A stretch of DNA of 64,000 nt from Salinimicrobium gaetbulicola (lineage in GTDB: Bacteria > Bacteroidota > Bacteroidia > Flavobacteriales > Flavobacteriaceae). The notes beneath the pieces are model-generated. The model made no database searches, was not told where the DNA came from, and saw nothing but the letters and a program-made list of their open reading frames with translations. Shown here one piece after another: positions 23,916 through 32,874 of the stretch. Within the stretch, counting starts at the first letter, position 1. Every line of letters starts with the position of its first letter. The DNA is taken from assembly GCF_042676025.1 (NCBI RefSeq), contig NZ_JBHTJP010000032.1:744001-808000 (forward strand), in the 5' to 3' direction. The translations under genes and the position numbers were made by a program.

Positions 23916-25148
23916 ATGAATAATCAGGATTTATTAAAGATCGCAGAAGAATTCGGCAGCCCGGTTTATGTTTATGATTCAGAAAAGATCATTTCTCAAT
24001 ATAACAGGTTAAAGAATGCTTTCAACCAGGTAAAGCATCTTAAGATCAATTATGCTGTAAAGGCCTTATCGAACATCAGCATCCTTCGACTTTTCAAGCA
24101 GCTCGATGCCGGTCTTGATACCGTTTCAATCCAGGAGGTAAAATTAGGTTTGGAGGCCGGTGTAGATCCCTCAAAAATAATCTACACTCCAAACGGTGTT
24201 TCTCTGGAGGAAATTGAAGCCGTGGCGAAATTGGGTGTACAGATCAACATTGACAATCTCTCAATTCTGGAGCAATTTGGCTCGAAACATCCTGAAATTC
24301 CCGTATGCATCAGGATCAATCCGCATGTGATGGCCGGCGGTAACACCAATATTTCAGTAGGCCACATAGATTCCAAGTTCGGTATTTCAATTCACCAGAT
24401 CCCGCATCTGCTTAGGATCGTGGAAAACACCGGAATGAACATTAACGGTATTCACATGCACACGGGAAGTGATATTCTGGATATCGAGGTTTTCCTGTAT
24501 GCTTCGGAAATTCTTTTTGAAACCGCTAAAAACTTTAAGGAACTTGAATTTATTGATTTTGGAAGCGGATTTAAAGTCCCGTATAAAGAAGGGGATATTG
24601 AAACGAATATTGAAGAGTTAGGAGAGAAACTTTCCGCAAGGTTCAAGGAGTTTTGTAAGGAATATGGAAAAGAACTTACCCTGGCTTTTGAACCGGGAAA
24701 ATTCCTGGTAAGTGAAGCCGGAAAATTCCTGGTCAGGGTAAATGTGATCAAACAAACCACTTCTACTGTTTTTGCCCAGGTAGACAGCGGATTCAACCAC
24801 CTGATAAGACCTATGCTTTACGGTTCCAGGCATGAGATCCACAACATCTCACACCCTGAAGGCAAAGAAAGATTCTACTCGGTGGTTGGATATATTTGCG
24901 AAACTGACACTTTCGCGACCAATCGCAGGATTTCAGAAATTAAAGAAGGAGATATTCTCGCTTTTGACAATGCAGGTGCCTACTGCTTTTCAATGGCCAG
25001 TAATTATAACTCCAGATTTAGGCCGCCGGAAGTTTTATGGCACAATAACAAAGCCCATCTTATAAGAGAACGTGAAACATTTCAGGATCTTCTAAAAGGG
25101 CAAATCCCGGCTGACCTTTCAGACATTGAAAATAAAGTTGACGAATAA
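23916..25148 (+). CDS. lysA: Diaminopimelate decarboxylase
   Basis: LysA, 410 residues, converts meso-diaminopimelate to lysine with PLP in a TIM-barrel plus beta-domain fold. The PLP lysine is in INYAVKALSN near residue 46. The conserved glycine-rich phosphate loop DFGSGFKVPY and the substrate loop EPGKFLVSEAG are both present, with the C-terminal CETDTFATNR (cysteine of the dimer active site) and DNAGAYCFSMAS. It is not adjacent to other lysine pathway genes here. A -7 box lies upstream and a small terminator just downstream. Confidence 0.96.
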   Translation: MNNQDLLKIAEEFGSPVYVYDSEKIISQYNRLKNAFNQVKHLKINYAVKALSNISILRLFKQLDAGLDTVSIQEVKLGLEAGVDPSKIIYTPNGVSLEEIEAVAKLGVQINIDNLSILEQFGSKHPEIPVCIRINPHVMAGGNTNISVGHIDSKFGISIHQIPHLLRIVENTGMNINGIHMHTGSDILDIEVFLYASEILFETAKNFKELEFIDFGSGFKVPYKEGDIETNIEELGEKLSARFKEFCKEYGKELTLAFEPGKFLVSEAGKFLVRVNVIKQTTSTVFAQVDSGFNHLIRPMLYGSRHEIHNISHPEGKERFYSVVGYICETDTFATNRRISEIKEGDILAFDNAGAYCFSMASNYNSRFRPPEVLWHNNKAHLIRERETFQDLLKGQIPADLSDIENKVDE

Positions 25149-25153
25149 AAATT

Positions 25154-25176
25154 GGCTCCTGATAAGGAGCCTTTTT
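25154..25176 (+). terminator. lysA terminator
   Basis: GGCTCCT-gata-AGGAGCC hairpin (25154-25171) followed by five T, 5 bp after the stop codon. Confidence 0.85.
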
Positions 25177-25234
25177 AATATCCTCTTAATAACGTTAAAC
25201 TTTGTAAAACTTATCTCAATTTGAACCCAAATAT

Positions 25235-25267
25235 TTGAATTTTACCTGTTTATCACTCTAGGTTTGC
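25235..25267 (+). promoter_or_regulatory. Promoter of the DUF4168 gene
   Basis: TTG at 25235-25237, 21-bp spacer and TAGGTTTGC at 25259-25267. Both elements fit the Bacteroidota promoter, and the ATG follows 22 bp later. Confidence 0.55.
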
Positions 25268-25289
25268 ACGAACCATTTAAAACCTCCCA

Positions 25290-25736
25290 ATGTGCATTAG
25301 AAAAATAGCAGGCTCTCTATTGATTTTCATTTTATTCAGTACACCATTACTTGCCCAAAATGACCTGCCGGAAATATCAGATTCAGAACTGGAAAAATTC
25401 AGTAAGGTATTTAGGGATTTACGGGCCTTAGATAAGGAGATCCAGAAAAACATGATCGATATTGTTTCAGAGGAAAAAATGGAGATTCAGCGTTTCAACG
25501 AACTCTATAAACAAGACCTGGATCCTAAACAGAAACTCAATCTTTCCGAAGAAGAAGAAATAAAATACACTCGTATTGTTGAAGAGATCGAAAATATGCA
25601 GATCGACTTTCAAAAAGATATAGAAGAGACCCTAAGAAATGTTGGTTTATCGGTCGAAAAGTATCAGCAGATCGCAACCAGGGTACAGATAGATGCCCAT
25701 CTTCAAAAACGACTACGAAAATCCATCAACGATTAA
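25290..25736 (+). CDS. Secreted DUF4168-like protein
   Basis: A 148-residue exported protein with a 22-residue signal peptide (MCIRKIAGSLLIFILFSTPLLA, cleaved before QNDLPE). The mature part is almost entirely helical and highly charged: SELEKFSKVFRDLRALDKE, NLSEEEEIKYTRIVEEI and VEKYQQIATRVQIDAHLQKR. This pattern fits DUF4168, a periplasmic helical domain of unknown function. It could bind envelope components, but nothing in the sequence proves this. The gene is convergent with the ion-channel gene, the two stops being 3 bp apart, with no terminator hairpin between them. Confidence 0.72.
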   Translation: MCIRKIAGSLLIFILFSTPLLAQNDLPEISDSELEKFSKVFRDLRALDKEIQKNMIDIVSEEKMEIQRFNELYKQDLDPKQKLNLSEEEEIKYTRIVEEIENMQIDFQKDIEETLRNVGLSVEKYQQIATRVQIDAHLQKRLRKSIND

Positions 25737-25739
25737 AGA

Positions 25740-26714
25740 TCATTGCTGCTCTTTTAACCTATATACTTCTTTCCAGTTCCATCCCGCATACCTCAAACTG
25801 GCTGTAAGACGGCGGTCCATATCTGAATACCGCTTATATACATAACCATATTTCCTCCAGAAACTTCTCAGGGTAGTCAGCGAATCCAGCTTGTCTGGCG
25901 CATCTTCGGGAGATTCCAGACCCAGTTTTAAATATTGTTCTATAGCATTGATCACCACGTTGATCTTAGTATGCTCGATTGTATTAGGAGCCCAATCCAT
26001 TTTCAACACTTCCAGAACTTCATGAAGGGCGGCCAGTTGCACTATCAAAGCCGAATCCCGCTCTTTAGAAAGAAAGTAATTCACCATAGGAAAAGCCAGG
26101 TAAGAACTCGCGTTTTTCAATATTAATTGACGCAGGTTTTCGGCATCGGAAACAAAGCCTGAAAGATCATCTTCCTGTTTATAGAACTTATAGATTTGTT
26201 CCACATCACATCCCATTGTAGAAAGTAAAAATGAGAGTTCTTTTTTCCCAAGCACCGCCTGAACCACACTTAATAGGTATGTCAAGCCGGTCGTGATGAG
26301 AACGAAGCCCGTAAATGACAGAATGCCCGCAAGTACCTGACTAGTTTGATTTCCCGGAATAAAATCTCCTATTCCCAGAGTTGAAAGTAAATAACAGGTA
26401 AAATAAAACCGCTGTACGGTGGTCGCCGGTAAATGCGTGGTACTGTTTATCACCATTTCATCTCCGGCAGTAAAGATTATAAAGGTTCCCCAGTATAAAA
26501 GGGCCATCCACACAAAACTGGTAATCAAAAGATGTGTAAGCCCTGAAAAATTAAAGATAGATCGGCTCCGGTTTTGAAGAATCATATTATTGAGTAACCT
26601 GTTCAATGCACCTGATAGGAAACCAAAACCCCTACCGGAGAAAGTGGTATGGAAAAAATCGAGAAAAGTAATAAGGATGATCAGGATCCCTATAATAATT
26701 TGAAATACCTCCAT
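25740..26714 (-). CDS. Potassium-channel-family membrane protein with TLGIGD filter
   Basis: A 324-residue membrane protein with three N-terminal hydrophobic segments and a pore loop. TM near residues 4-22, TM near 60-82, pore helix and filter STLGIGDFIPG near 115-125, then TM near 128-155 (LAGILSFTGFVLITTGLTYL). The filter reads TLGIGD where classical K+ channels have TVGYGD, so selectivity may differ. The ~170-residue C-terminus is soluble and helical, with no RCK/TrkA-N Rossmann signature recognised. Ion-channel activity is inferred from the pore motif; regulation and ion are not shown. Confidence 0.8.
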   Translation of the reverse strand: MEVFQIIIGILIILITFLDFFHTTFSGRGFGFLSGALNRLLNNMILQNRSRSIFNFSGLTHLLITSFVWMALLYWGTFIIFTAGDEMVINSTTHLPATTVQRFYFTCYLLSTLGIGDFIPGNQTSQVLAGILSFTGFVLITTGLTYLLSVVQAVLGKKELSFLLSTMGCDVEQIYKFYKQEDDLSGFVSDAENLRQLILKNASSYLAFPMVNYFLSKERDSALIVQLAALHEVLEVLKMDWAPNTIEHTKINVVINAIEQYLKLGLESPEDAPDKLDSLTTLRSFWRKYGYVYKRYSDMDRRLTASLRYAGWNWKEVYRLKEQQ

Positions 26715-26852
26715 ATCTCTAATTTAACCAAATCCTCCTTAAAATTTTCCTACAGCCATTTAAAATTTTCTAAAGCCCGCCCTTAAATGGAAGCTTCCCA
26801 GAAAGATATTTCGTAATTTATACACTCATTTTCAATACAGTACAATCAAAAA

Positions 26853-26861
26853 TAAATTTGC
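26853..26861 (+). promoter_or_regulatory. -7-like box abutting the start of the erythromycin-esterase-like gene
   Basis: TAAATTTGC matches TAnnTTTGC but is directly followed by the ATG at 26862, so transcription from it would begin inside the coding region. Either the match is fortuitous or the gene uses another upstream promoter. Confidence 0.25.
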
Positions 26862-28175
26862 ATGGCTAACTGGATTTCAAATTTTACGTCACAAGAAGAC
26901 CTTTCAGCAAAGCATATCAGGCCGCTGGAAAATGCAGAAGACCTGGATCCACTTTTGGAAAGAATTGGTGACTCCAGATATGTGCTTTTGGGAGAAGCCA
27001 CCCACGGAACTCACGAATATTACACCTGGCGCGCCGAGATCTCCAAGCGACTCATTGAAGAAAAGGGCTTTTCTTTTATTGCTGTAGAAGGCGATTGGCC
27101 AGACTGCTATAAAATAAACCGATGGATCAAAGACCTGCCTGATTCCGGTTCAAGCATTACTGAAGTGCTTCAATCCTTCAAACGCTGGCCTACCTGGATG
27201 TGGGCAAACTGGGAGGTGGCCGCCTTCGCCCGGTGGCTCAAAAATTATAATTCCGGATTGGCTTCTGAAGAAAAAATTGGTTTTTACGGATTGGATGTTT
27301 ACAGTCTATGGGAGTCCATGGAAGTAATTGTAAACTACCTCGAAAAAGAAGATCCTGATATTGCAGGCCTCGCGAGAAGAGTGGCCGACTGTTTTGAACC
27401 CTACCGGAAAAATGATTCTTATGCAACCGCGTACCGGGGATTAAACCAGCGTTGCAGGAATGAGGTGGTTCAATTGCTGACGGAAGTAAGACAGAATATA
27501 GAAAAATATAAGGATGAGCGGGAAGCCGGGTTAAATACAGAATTGAATGCCCTGGTGATGAAGAACGCCGAAAAATACTACGAGGCCATGGCCTCTTTTG
27601 ACAGTTCATCCTGGAACGTACGGGATTCTCATATGGTAGAAACCCTCAATGTTCTTATGGATTATCATGACCACCATTCAAAAGTGATCATTTGGGAACA
27701 CAACACACACATTGGCGATGCTCGCGCTACCGATATGGCAGCGCACGGAATGCATAATGTTGGGCAACTGGTGCGGCAGCAACATCAGGATGAAGGAGTG
27801 GTACTAGTAGGTTTTGGTTCTTATGAAGGCTCTGTCACTGCCGGTGAATTCTGGGGTGGTGAAATGCAGGAAATGCGACTACCTAAAGCCATTGATGGCA
27901 GTCTGGAAAAGATCCTTCACCAGTTTGAAGGCACCAACAAATTACTGATCTTTAATGATAACTCCCCGCTAAAAGAGATCTTTAGTGAAAAGCTGGGACA
28001 CCGTGCGGTGGGTGTGGTCTATAATCCACATAGTGAGAGGGGAAATTATGTACCTTCAATCATTTCAGACCGCTATGATGCCTTTTTGTTCATTGACAAA
28101 ACCAAGGCTCTCCATCCTTTGCATATCAAACCGGACGGTCACCTGGTTCCTGAAACTTACCCCTTCGGAATTTAA
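26862..28175 (+). CDS. Erythromycin esterase family protein
   Basis: A 437-residue soluble protein of the erythromycin-esterase-like (EreA/B-related, succinoglycan biosynthesis) superfamily. Family features: LLGEATHGTHEYYTWR near residue 46, VEGDWPDCYKINRW near residue 77, EHNTHIGDARATDMA near residue 277 and FGSYEGSVTAGEFWGGE near residue 315. The acidic and histidine residues used for hydrolysis in EreB-like proteins are broadly kept. Most chromosomal members have no proven macrolide activity, so this is not evidence of resistance. It is followed after 9 bp by an MBL-fold hydrolase on the same strand, suggesting an operon. Confidence 0.88.
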   Translation: MANWISNFTSQEDLSAKHIRPLENAEDLDPLLERIGDSRYVLLGEATHGTHEYYTWRAEISKRLIEEKGFSFIAVEGDWPDCYKINRWIKDLPDSGSSITEVLQSFKRWPTWMWANWEVAAFARWLKNYNSGLASEEKIGFYGLDVYSLWESMEVIVNYLEKEDPDIAGLARRVADCFEPYRKNDSYATAYRGLNQRCRNEVVQLLTEVRQNIEKYKDEREAGLNTELNALVMKNAEKYYEAMASFDSSSWNVRDSHMVETLNVLMDYHDHHSKVIIWEHNTHIGDARATDMAAHGMHNVGQLVRQQHQDEGVVLVGFGSYEGSVTAGEFWGGEMQEMRLPKAIDGSLEKILHQFEGTNKLLIFNDNSPLKEIFSEKLGHRAVGVVYNPHSERGNYVPSIISDRYDAFLFIDKTKALHPLHIKPDGHLVPETYPFGI

Positions 28176-28184
28176 TCTTAAAGT

Positions 28185-28871
28185 ATGAAGGTTAAGATCC
28201 TTGGCACCCGCGGAAAGATAAAACCCTCAGCGCCGAAACACCGCAATTACAGCGGAATTTTGATCGATGACAAAATACTTGTGGATATAGGAGAAGAGAC
28301 CTATTTAAAATACTCTCCTGAAGCTGTTGTTTTCACCCATTTTCATCCCGATCACGCGTTTTTTGTTTTCGATGATCAAATATTCACTCCCGAAATACCT
28401 CTTTTCGGTCCCGAATCAAATGAACTTATTCCGAACCTTAATGTAATTTCCGGCCCCTTCCATATTGATGACTACCGGTTCACCCCCATTCCTGTAATTC
28501 ATGCCTTGCATTTAAGATCGTATGCGTATATCATTGAAAAGGGAAATAAAAGGATCATGATCACAGGAGACATGGCCTGGATCGAAAAGGCGGAGTTGCG
28601 GGATCTGCCGAATATGAATTTGATAATAACCGAAGGCTCATTTATAAGAAAGGGAGGTATGATCAGGCGAAAAGAAGATAAGATCTTCGGGCACACAGGC
28701 ATCCCCGATCTTATTCGTATTCTTGGGCCGCTTACCAACAGGATAGCGTTTAATCATTATGGGAATTGGTATTTTGATGATATACAGAAAGCCAATAAGA
28801 CCTTAAAAGCCTTTGCTACCCCCAAACTAGAAATCATCCCGGGATATGACGGTCTGGAGATCACTATTTGA
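28185..28871 (+). CDS. MBL-fold metallo-hydrolase
   Basis: A 228-residue metallo-beta-lactamase-fold hydrolase. The metal motif H-x-H-x-D-H is seen as HFHPDH near residue 48, followed by a metal-ligating aspartate in ITGDMAW and a late histidine in FNHYG. No extra domain. Members of this group act as nucleases, phosphodiesterases or lactonases, so the substrate is unknown. The start is 9 bp after the erythromycin-esterase-like stop. It is convergent with the DUF72 gene, only two bases apart, with no terminator visible. Confidence 0.85.
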   Translation: MKVKILGTRGKIKPSAPKHRNYSGILIDDKILVDIGEETYLKYSPEAVVFTHFHPDHAFFVFDDQIFTPEIPLFGPESNELIPNLNVISGPFHIDDYRFTPIPVIHALHLRSYAYIIEKGNKRIMITGDMAWIEKAELRDLPNMNLIITEGSFIRKGGMIRRKEDKIFGHTGIPDLIRILGPLTNRIAFNHYGNWYFDDIQKANKTLKAFATPKLEIIPGYDGLEITI

Positions 28872-28873
28872 AG

Positions 28874-29593
28874 TTAATTTTCGAAAAGACTTCTTAATTC
28901 CCTTGCATTTTCAGGGGCATTTGCGTGCATGTCATTATTGAAATAAATAAAGATCTCCTCCAGGTCGGTTTTCATGATCTGGTCATACCATTCTTTAAGT
29001 TCATCTTCGGAATACAGGTAATCATACCATTTCTTCCCTTTACCGTGGAAACGCAGGTAACCCGTTTTTCCCGTGGTGACCATTTCTTCCGGGAACTTCG
29101 GACTTGAAATAGCACAAAAGATCACATTATGATCTGCAAGTAAATTATATACTTCTTGATCATACCAGGATTCATGCCTGAACTCGATCACATTTTTGAT
29201 ATCAGGGTCCAGGAGCGAGCAAAAGTCTTTTAGGCGATCACCATCCCTATGCAAACTGGGAGGCAACTGCCACAAAACACTTCCGAGTTTATCTTTTAAA
29301 ATCTTTGCAACCTCACTGAACTGTGCAACACTTTCTTCCACCTCATTCAGCTTTTTCATATGCGTCACATATCTGCTTCCTTTTAGAGTGAATAAGAAGT
29401 CAGACGGCACAGTTTCACGCCACTTTTCCACATATTCATCTTTCGGAAACCTGTAGAAAGTACTATTTACCTCTACGGAATTAAATTGCCCCGAATAATA
29501 TTCTAACCAATTTTTAGCCGCGAGTTTTTCAGGGTAGAACTTTCCGCGCCAGTCTTTATAATTCCACCCCGAACAACCTATATGCACTTTCAT
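28874..29593 (-). CDS. DUF72 family protein
   Basis: A 239-residue DUF72 protein (TIM-barrel-like, distantly related to phosphotriesterase/UV-damage-endonuclease-like barrels). The family start HIGCSGWNYKDWRGKFYP and NSVEVNSTFYRFP are clear, as is WQLPPSLHRD near residue 113 and RHESWYD. Biochemical function is unsettled. Its ATG overlaps the stop of the Fpg/Nei glycosylase gene by 4 bp (ATGA), so the two are translationally coupled. This hints at a role linked to nucleic acid metabolism, which is inference only. Confidence 0.9.
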   Translation of the reverse strand: MKVHIGCSGWNYKDWRGKFYPEKLAAKNWLEYYSGQFNSVEVNSTFYRFPKDEYVEKWRETVPSDFLFTLKGSRYVTHMKKLNEVEESVAQFSEVAKILKDKLGSVLWQLPPSLHRDGDRLKDFCSLLDPDIKNVIEFRHESWYDQEVYNLLADHNVIFCAISSPKFPEEMVTTGKTGYLRFHGKGKKWYDYLYSEDELKEWYDQIMKTDLEEIFIYFNNDMHANAPENARELRSLFEN

Positions 29594-30375
29594 TCATTTT
29601 CTTTTTGACATTCAGGGCAGAAGTATGTGCTCCTGCCGGAAACCTTGATCATTTCTATCTTGCCAGAACACTTCGGGCACTTCTCCCCTTCTTTGCGATG
29701 AGAGATCAGATAATCTGAAGGAAATTCCGAGCGCTCGCCTTCCTTATCTATGGCCATTTCCAACACTTTCTTCATCTCTTTAAACAGCCGCTTTTCATCG
29801 GAATCTGAAAGCTTTCCCGTCCTGGTCTTCGGGTGGATCTTACATTGATAGAGCATTTCGTCAGAATATACATTTCCTATCCCTGCGACCATATGCTGAT
29901 CAGTAAGCGCTCCCTTGATACTTCCGGACTTTTGGCCTAACAGTTCCAAAAATTCCTTTTCTTCCAGATCAAGAGCATCTTTTCCCAAAAAATGATCTTT
30001 CTTGAATTCTTCAATACTTTCGGCTAAATAGATCTTCCCCAGTTTCCGTCTGCAAGCATAAGCCAGTTGATAACCGTTTTCAAAATGAAAAATGAGTTTT
30101 GCATATTTAGGTGGATCCTGATTCTTATAGTATTCCAGTTCCCCGGTCATCCCAAAATGAAGTACTAAAACAGGTTTTGCGGTAGTTTTCAGAAACAAAT
30201 ATTTTCCGATCCTGGACGTCTCATCAAACTCTTCTCCCTTAAGTGCCTTTTCAAAATCAGATTTTGGAGATTGAAGCAGACTGGTATCAGGAAAGGACAA
30301 GCTGGTAATTTTTTTATGAAGGGAAGTCGCATCCACGTATTTCTTGAACAAGGCTATTTCTGGTAATTCCGGCAT
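29590..30375 (-). CDS. Formamidopyrimidine-DNA glycosylase / Nei-like protein
   Basis: A 261-residue base-excision-repair enzyme of the Fpg/Nei family. The catalytic N-terminus is M-PELPE (Pro2 is the nucleophile, Glu3 the catalytic acid). HFGMTGEL corresponds to the beta-wing with the conserved lysine region, VAGIGNVYSDEMLYQC is the H2TH segment, and the C-terminal zinc finger has CPKC and CPEC. This finger marks Fpg/Nei rather than eukaryotic NEIL1. Whether it prefers 8-oxoguanine or oxidised pyrimidines is not settled by these motifs. It sits upstream of and overlaps DUF72. Confidence 0.88.
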   Translation of the reverse strand: MPELPEIALFKKYVDATSLHKKITSLSFPDTSLLQSPKSDFEKALKGEEFDETSRIGKYLFLKTTAKPVLVLHFGMTGELEYYKNQDPPKYAKLIFHFENGYQLAYACRRKLGKIYLAESIEEFKKDHFLGKDALDLEEKEFLELLGQKSGSIKGALTDQHMVAGIGNVYSDEMLYQCKIHPKTRTGKLSDSDEKRLFKEMKKVLEMAIDKEGERSEFPSDYLISHRKEGEKCPKCSGKIEMIKVSGRSTYFCPECQKENE

Positions 30376-30518
30376 AATAATTGGTTTTTTGTCAGCTCAT
30401 TTAATTTACTCAAAAACAAGGGTATACCCCAAAAGTTTTTTACGAAGTTTTCTTTCGGTTTCCCTTGAGAATTCTTACATTAAAGGAACAGACTACAAAA
30501 CAATTCATACCAAAAGAT

Positions 30519-31193
30519 TTGGTTAGAAAATTCACCATACTATTATCAACCCTTGCACTTCTGTTGAGCATAACAGGATGTGGAGTAAACCGAACTATGA
30601 GTAAAAAAGTCGTTTTTGAGGACAACAAAACAATTCCCGCAGATATTTTAGAAGAGGCAAAAATTGCCCTGTCCTATTACCCCCAATTGAAGGATGTGGA
30701 GATTGAATTCCGATATAAAGATGATATCAAAAAATCCTTTATGCAGGCCCAACCTAAATTCAGCAACCTCTTCAAAGGAAAAAAAGACCGCAGTTATTAC
30801 ATTTTCATAAGCAGCAGATTCGTTATCGAAGAAGAAGAATTCTCAATGGCCGATATTCCTTCCGAAGTTTTGATCGGCTGGCTGGGTCATGAGCTGGGAC
30901 ATATCATGGATTACCGGGACAAAACCGCCATGGGTCTTGTCATCTTTGGAATGCGGTATATTACCTCCTCAAAATATATAAAAGAGGCAGAAAGGGCCGC
31001 AGATACCTTTGCTGTCAACCACGGGATGGGAGATTACATTCTGGCAACCAAGGATTTTATACTGAATCATTCACATCTTTCCGACACGTATAAAGAAAGG
31101 ATCGCGAGATTATACCTTTCCCCTGAAGAGATCATTGTACTCGTAAACAAGTTCGAAGAAGATCTTGAAACAGCCGAAAAAGAAGGAGGTTAA
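30519..31193 (+). CDS. Lipoprotein with HExxH metalloprotease-like motif
   Basis: A ~224-residue secreted lipoprotein with a signal peptide ending in LLLSITGC (the lipobox cysteine is the 21st residue from the chosen start). HELGH (HExxH) occurs with a downstream acidic stretch EAERAADTF, which resembles the third zinc ligand of gluzincins, so zinc-metallopeptidase activity is plausible. The protein is otherwise unlike a recognised family, about half the size of most M48 peptidases. A TTG at 30519 gives a normal signal peptide; another TTG at 30465 would add 18 unusual residues. It faces outward as a lipoprotein, so the substrate would be periplasmic or outer-membrane. Convergent with the GH3-like gene through a shared TTAA. 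Confidence 0.65.
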   Translation: MVRKFTILLSTLALLLSITGCGVNRTMSKKVVFEDNKTIPADILEEAKIALSYYPQLKDVEIEFRYKDDIKKSFMQAQPKFSNLFKGKKDRSYYIFISSRFVIEEEEFSMADIPSEVLIGWLGHELGHIMDYRDKTAMGLVIFGMRYITSSKYIKEAERAADTFAVNHGMGDYILATKDFILNHSHLSDTYKERIARLYLSPEEIIVLVNKFEEDLETAEKEGG

Positions 31194-32722
31194 TGGCCGG
31201 GATTTTGCTCTTCCACAAATTTCTCCCACTTGGCGAATTTTTCCTCATTCATCACTTTTTCCATTTTTACCTGGCCGCCTTTTTTCTTATTGGCCCCGCT
31301 CCATTCAACAAAAATCTTAGGATCTACGGTCACCACTTCCACTCCCTTTAAGGCTTTACTCCTCGCCACGGCATAGTTCTTATTGGCTTCCTGGAGACTT
31401 TCATCCAGGGCTTCTGCCAGTTCCTTTTCATCAGCCTTACCTTCTACACCCAGGTACCACTTATGAATGAATTCCCCGTCCTTTTTTACCGCAGCGACGG
31501 TGAATTCAGGAATTGTAAGATTAAATTTCTTTTCCAGTTCTTTCACGGCATCATTCATTTTATTCACAGAAAGCTGGGATCCAACCACGTTGAGGAAGAA
31601 TTTAGTCCTTCCGGTGATCTTGATCTCGTGACGTGCTACATCTGTAAACTTTATGGTGTCACCAATGAGATATCTCCAGGCTCCTGAAACCGTACTTATT
31701 ATTAGAACATATTCCTCTTCTTCCTTGACATCCTTTAGCTGCACTACCGGAGTATTTTCCTTTATTGAGCCGTCTTCACTGATGTATTCGGGTTTAAAGG
31801 GCACAAACTCAAAATAGATCCCGTTATCAAGAACCAACTTCATGGCAAGTGTCTCTGGTCTGGATTGAAAAGCCAGGAAACCTTCCGAAGCTAAATAAGT
31901 ATCGATAACAGTAACAGGCCTCGCAAGCAATTTTTCGAAAGTCTTCTCGTAAGGTTCAAAAGCCACCCCTCCGGTTGAGTAAACATGCAGGTTTGGCCAG
32001 ATCTCGTGAATGTTTTTTAGATCGTGATATTCCAGGATCTTTTTGATCATCAACTCGGTCCAGGAAGGAATCCCGGTGATCGCGCCAATATCCCAGTTTG
32101 GGGCTTCTTTGGCTATTTCAAGCACCCGCTCATCCCAGTCATCGATCTCTGCGATCTCCACCCCCGGTTTATAAAAATTCCGGAACCAAACGGGAATATT
32201 ACTCGCACTGATCCCGCTGATCTCGCCCTCTGCATGATCCTCTTTTTCATCAAGGTTCGTAGAGCTCCCCAACATCATTATCTCCTTTTCAAAAAAATCG
32301 GAAGGCAAGTCATAGTTGGAGAGAGTTCCCACCTGCTTAATACCTGTCTGCCTTATAGCTTCCACCATATCATCGGAAACGGGTATGCGTTTACTGGACT
32401 TCCCGGTAGTACCAGAACTTCTGGCGAAGTAAGGTGGTTTCCCCGGCCAGGTAACATTCTCTTGCCCGTCATGCATCTTACTCCACCACTCTTCATTGAT
32501 CTTATTGTAATCGAAAAAAGGGACCTTTTCTGCAAATGTGGTCTGCACATCATCACTTTGGAGAATCTTCTCAAATTCATAATGCTTCCCGAAAGCGGTG
32601 TTTTTGGCTTTTTCCAACAGGCCCTTAAGCACTTTCTCCTGCGCCTCATATGGATCGGGGTCAGATACTACCGCATCCCGGGCGTGGATAAGTCCTTTAA
32701 TAATAGATCCGATTACTGCCAT
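31190..32722 (-). CDS. GH3-like acyl-acid-amido synthetase family protein
   Basis: A 510-residue adenylating enzyme of the GH3 (auxin-responsive GH3) family. The ATP-binding signature is seen as RSSGTTGKSSKRIPV near residue 101, together with YLASEGFLAFQ near residue 260 and YLIGDTIKFTDV near residue 365. Plant members adenylate acids such as indole-3-acetate or jasmonate and join them to amino acids. Bacterial members are poorly characterised, so only adenylation is a safe inference. Its substrate could be an aryl acid made elsewhere in the cell. The N-terminus has a short hydrophobic stretch but no signal peptide. Stops overlap the convergent lipoprotein gene in the tetranucleotide TTAA (31190-31193). 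Confidence 0.85.
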   Translation of the reverse strand: MAVIGSIIKGLIHARDAVVSDPDPYEAQEKVLKGLLEKAKNTAFGKHYEFEKILQSDDVQTTFAEKVPFFDYNKINEEWWSKMHDGQENVTWPGKPPYFARSSGTTGKSSKRIPVSDDMVEAIRQTGIKQVGTLSNYDLPSDFFEKEIMMLGSSTNLDEKEDHAEGEISGISASNIPVWFRNFYKPGVEIAEIDDWDERVLEIAKEAPNWDIGAITGIPSWTELMIKKILEYHDLKNIHEIWPNLHVYSTGGVAFEPYEKTFEKLLARPVTVIDTYLASEGFLAFQSRPETLAMKLVLDNGIYFEFVPFKPEYISEDGSIKENTPVVQLKDVKEEEEYVLIISTVSGAWRYLIGDTIKFTDVARHEIKITGRTKFFLNVVGSQLSVNKMNDAVKELEKKFNLTIPEFTVAAVKKDGEFIHKWYLGVEGKADEKELAEALDESLQEANKNYAVARSKALKGVEVVTVDPKIFVEWSGANKKKGGQVKMEKVMNEEKFAKWEKFVEEQNPGH

Positions 32723-32874
32723 AAATTTGATTTTTAGGGAAGATACTTAAAACCCGAAAAAACATTCAAACGGGCTATTTACATTTATAATGAATTTAAC
32801 CTTTACCTGCTGCTGCCTTTAAAAAAGTGTATTGAAAATGATATTTCAGAAAAGTTTTTCCTGAACTTTGCGGC

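Noticed and set aside
26862..28175. Macrolide-resistance gene
   Set aside because: Only the superfamily fold is supported; chromosomal members usually have no demonstrated macrolide hydrolysis and there is no resistance context.
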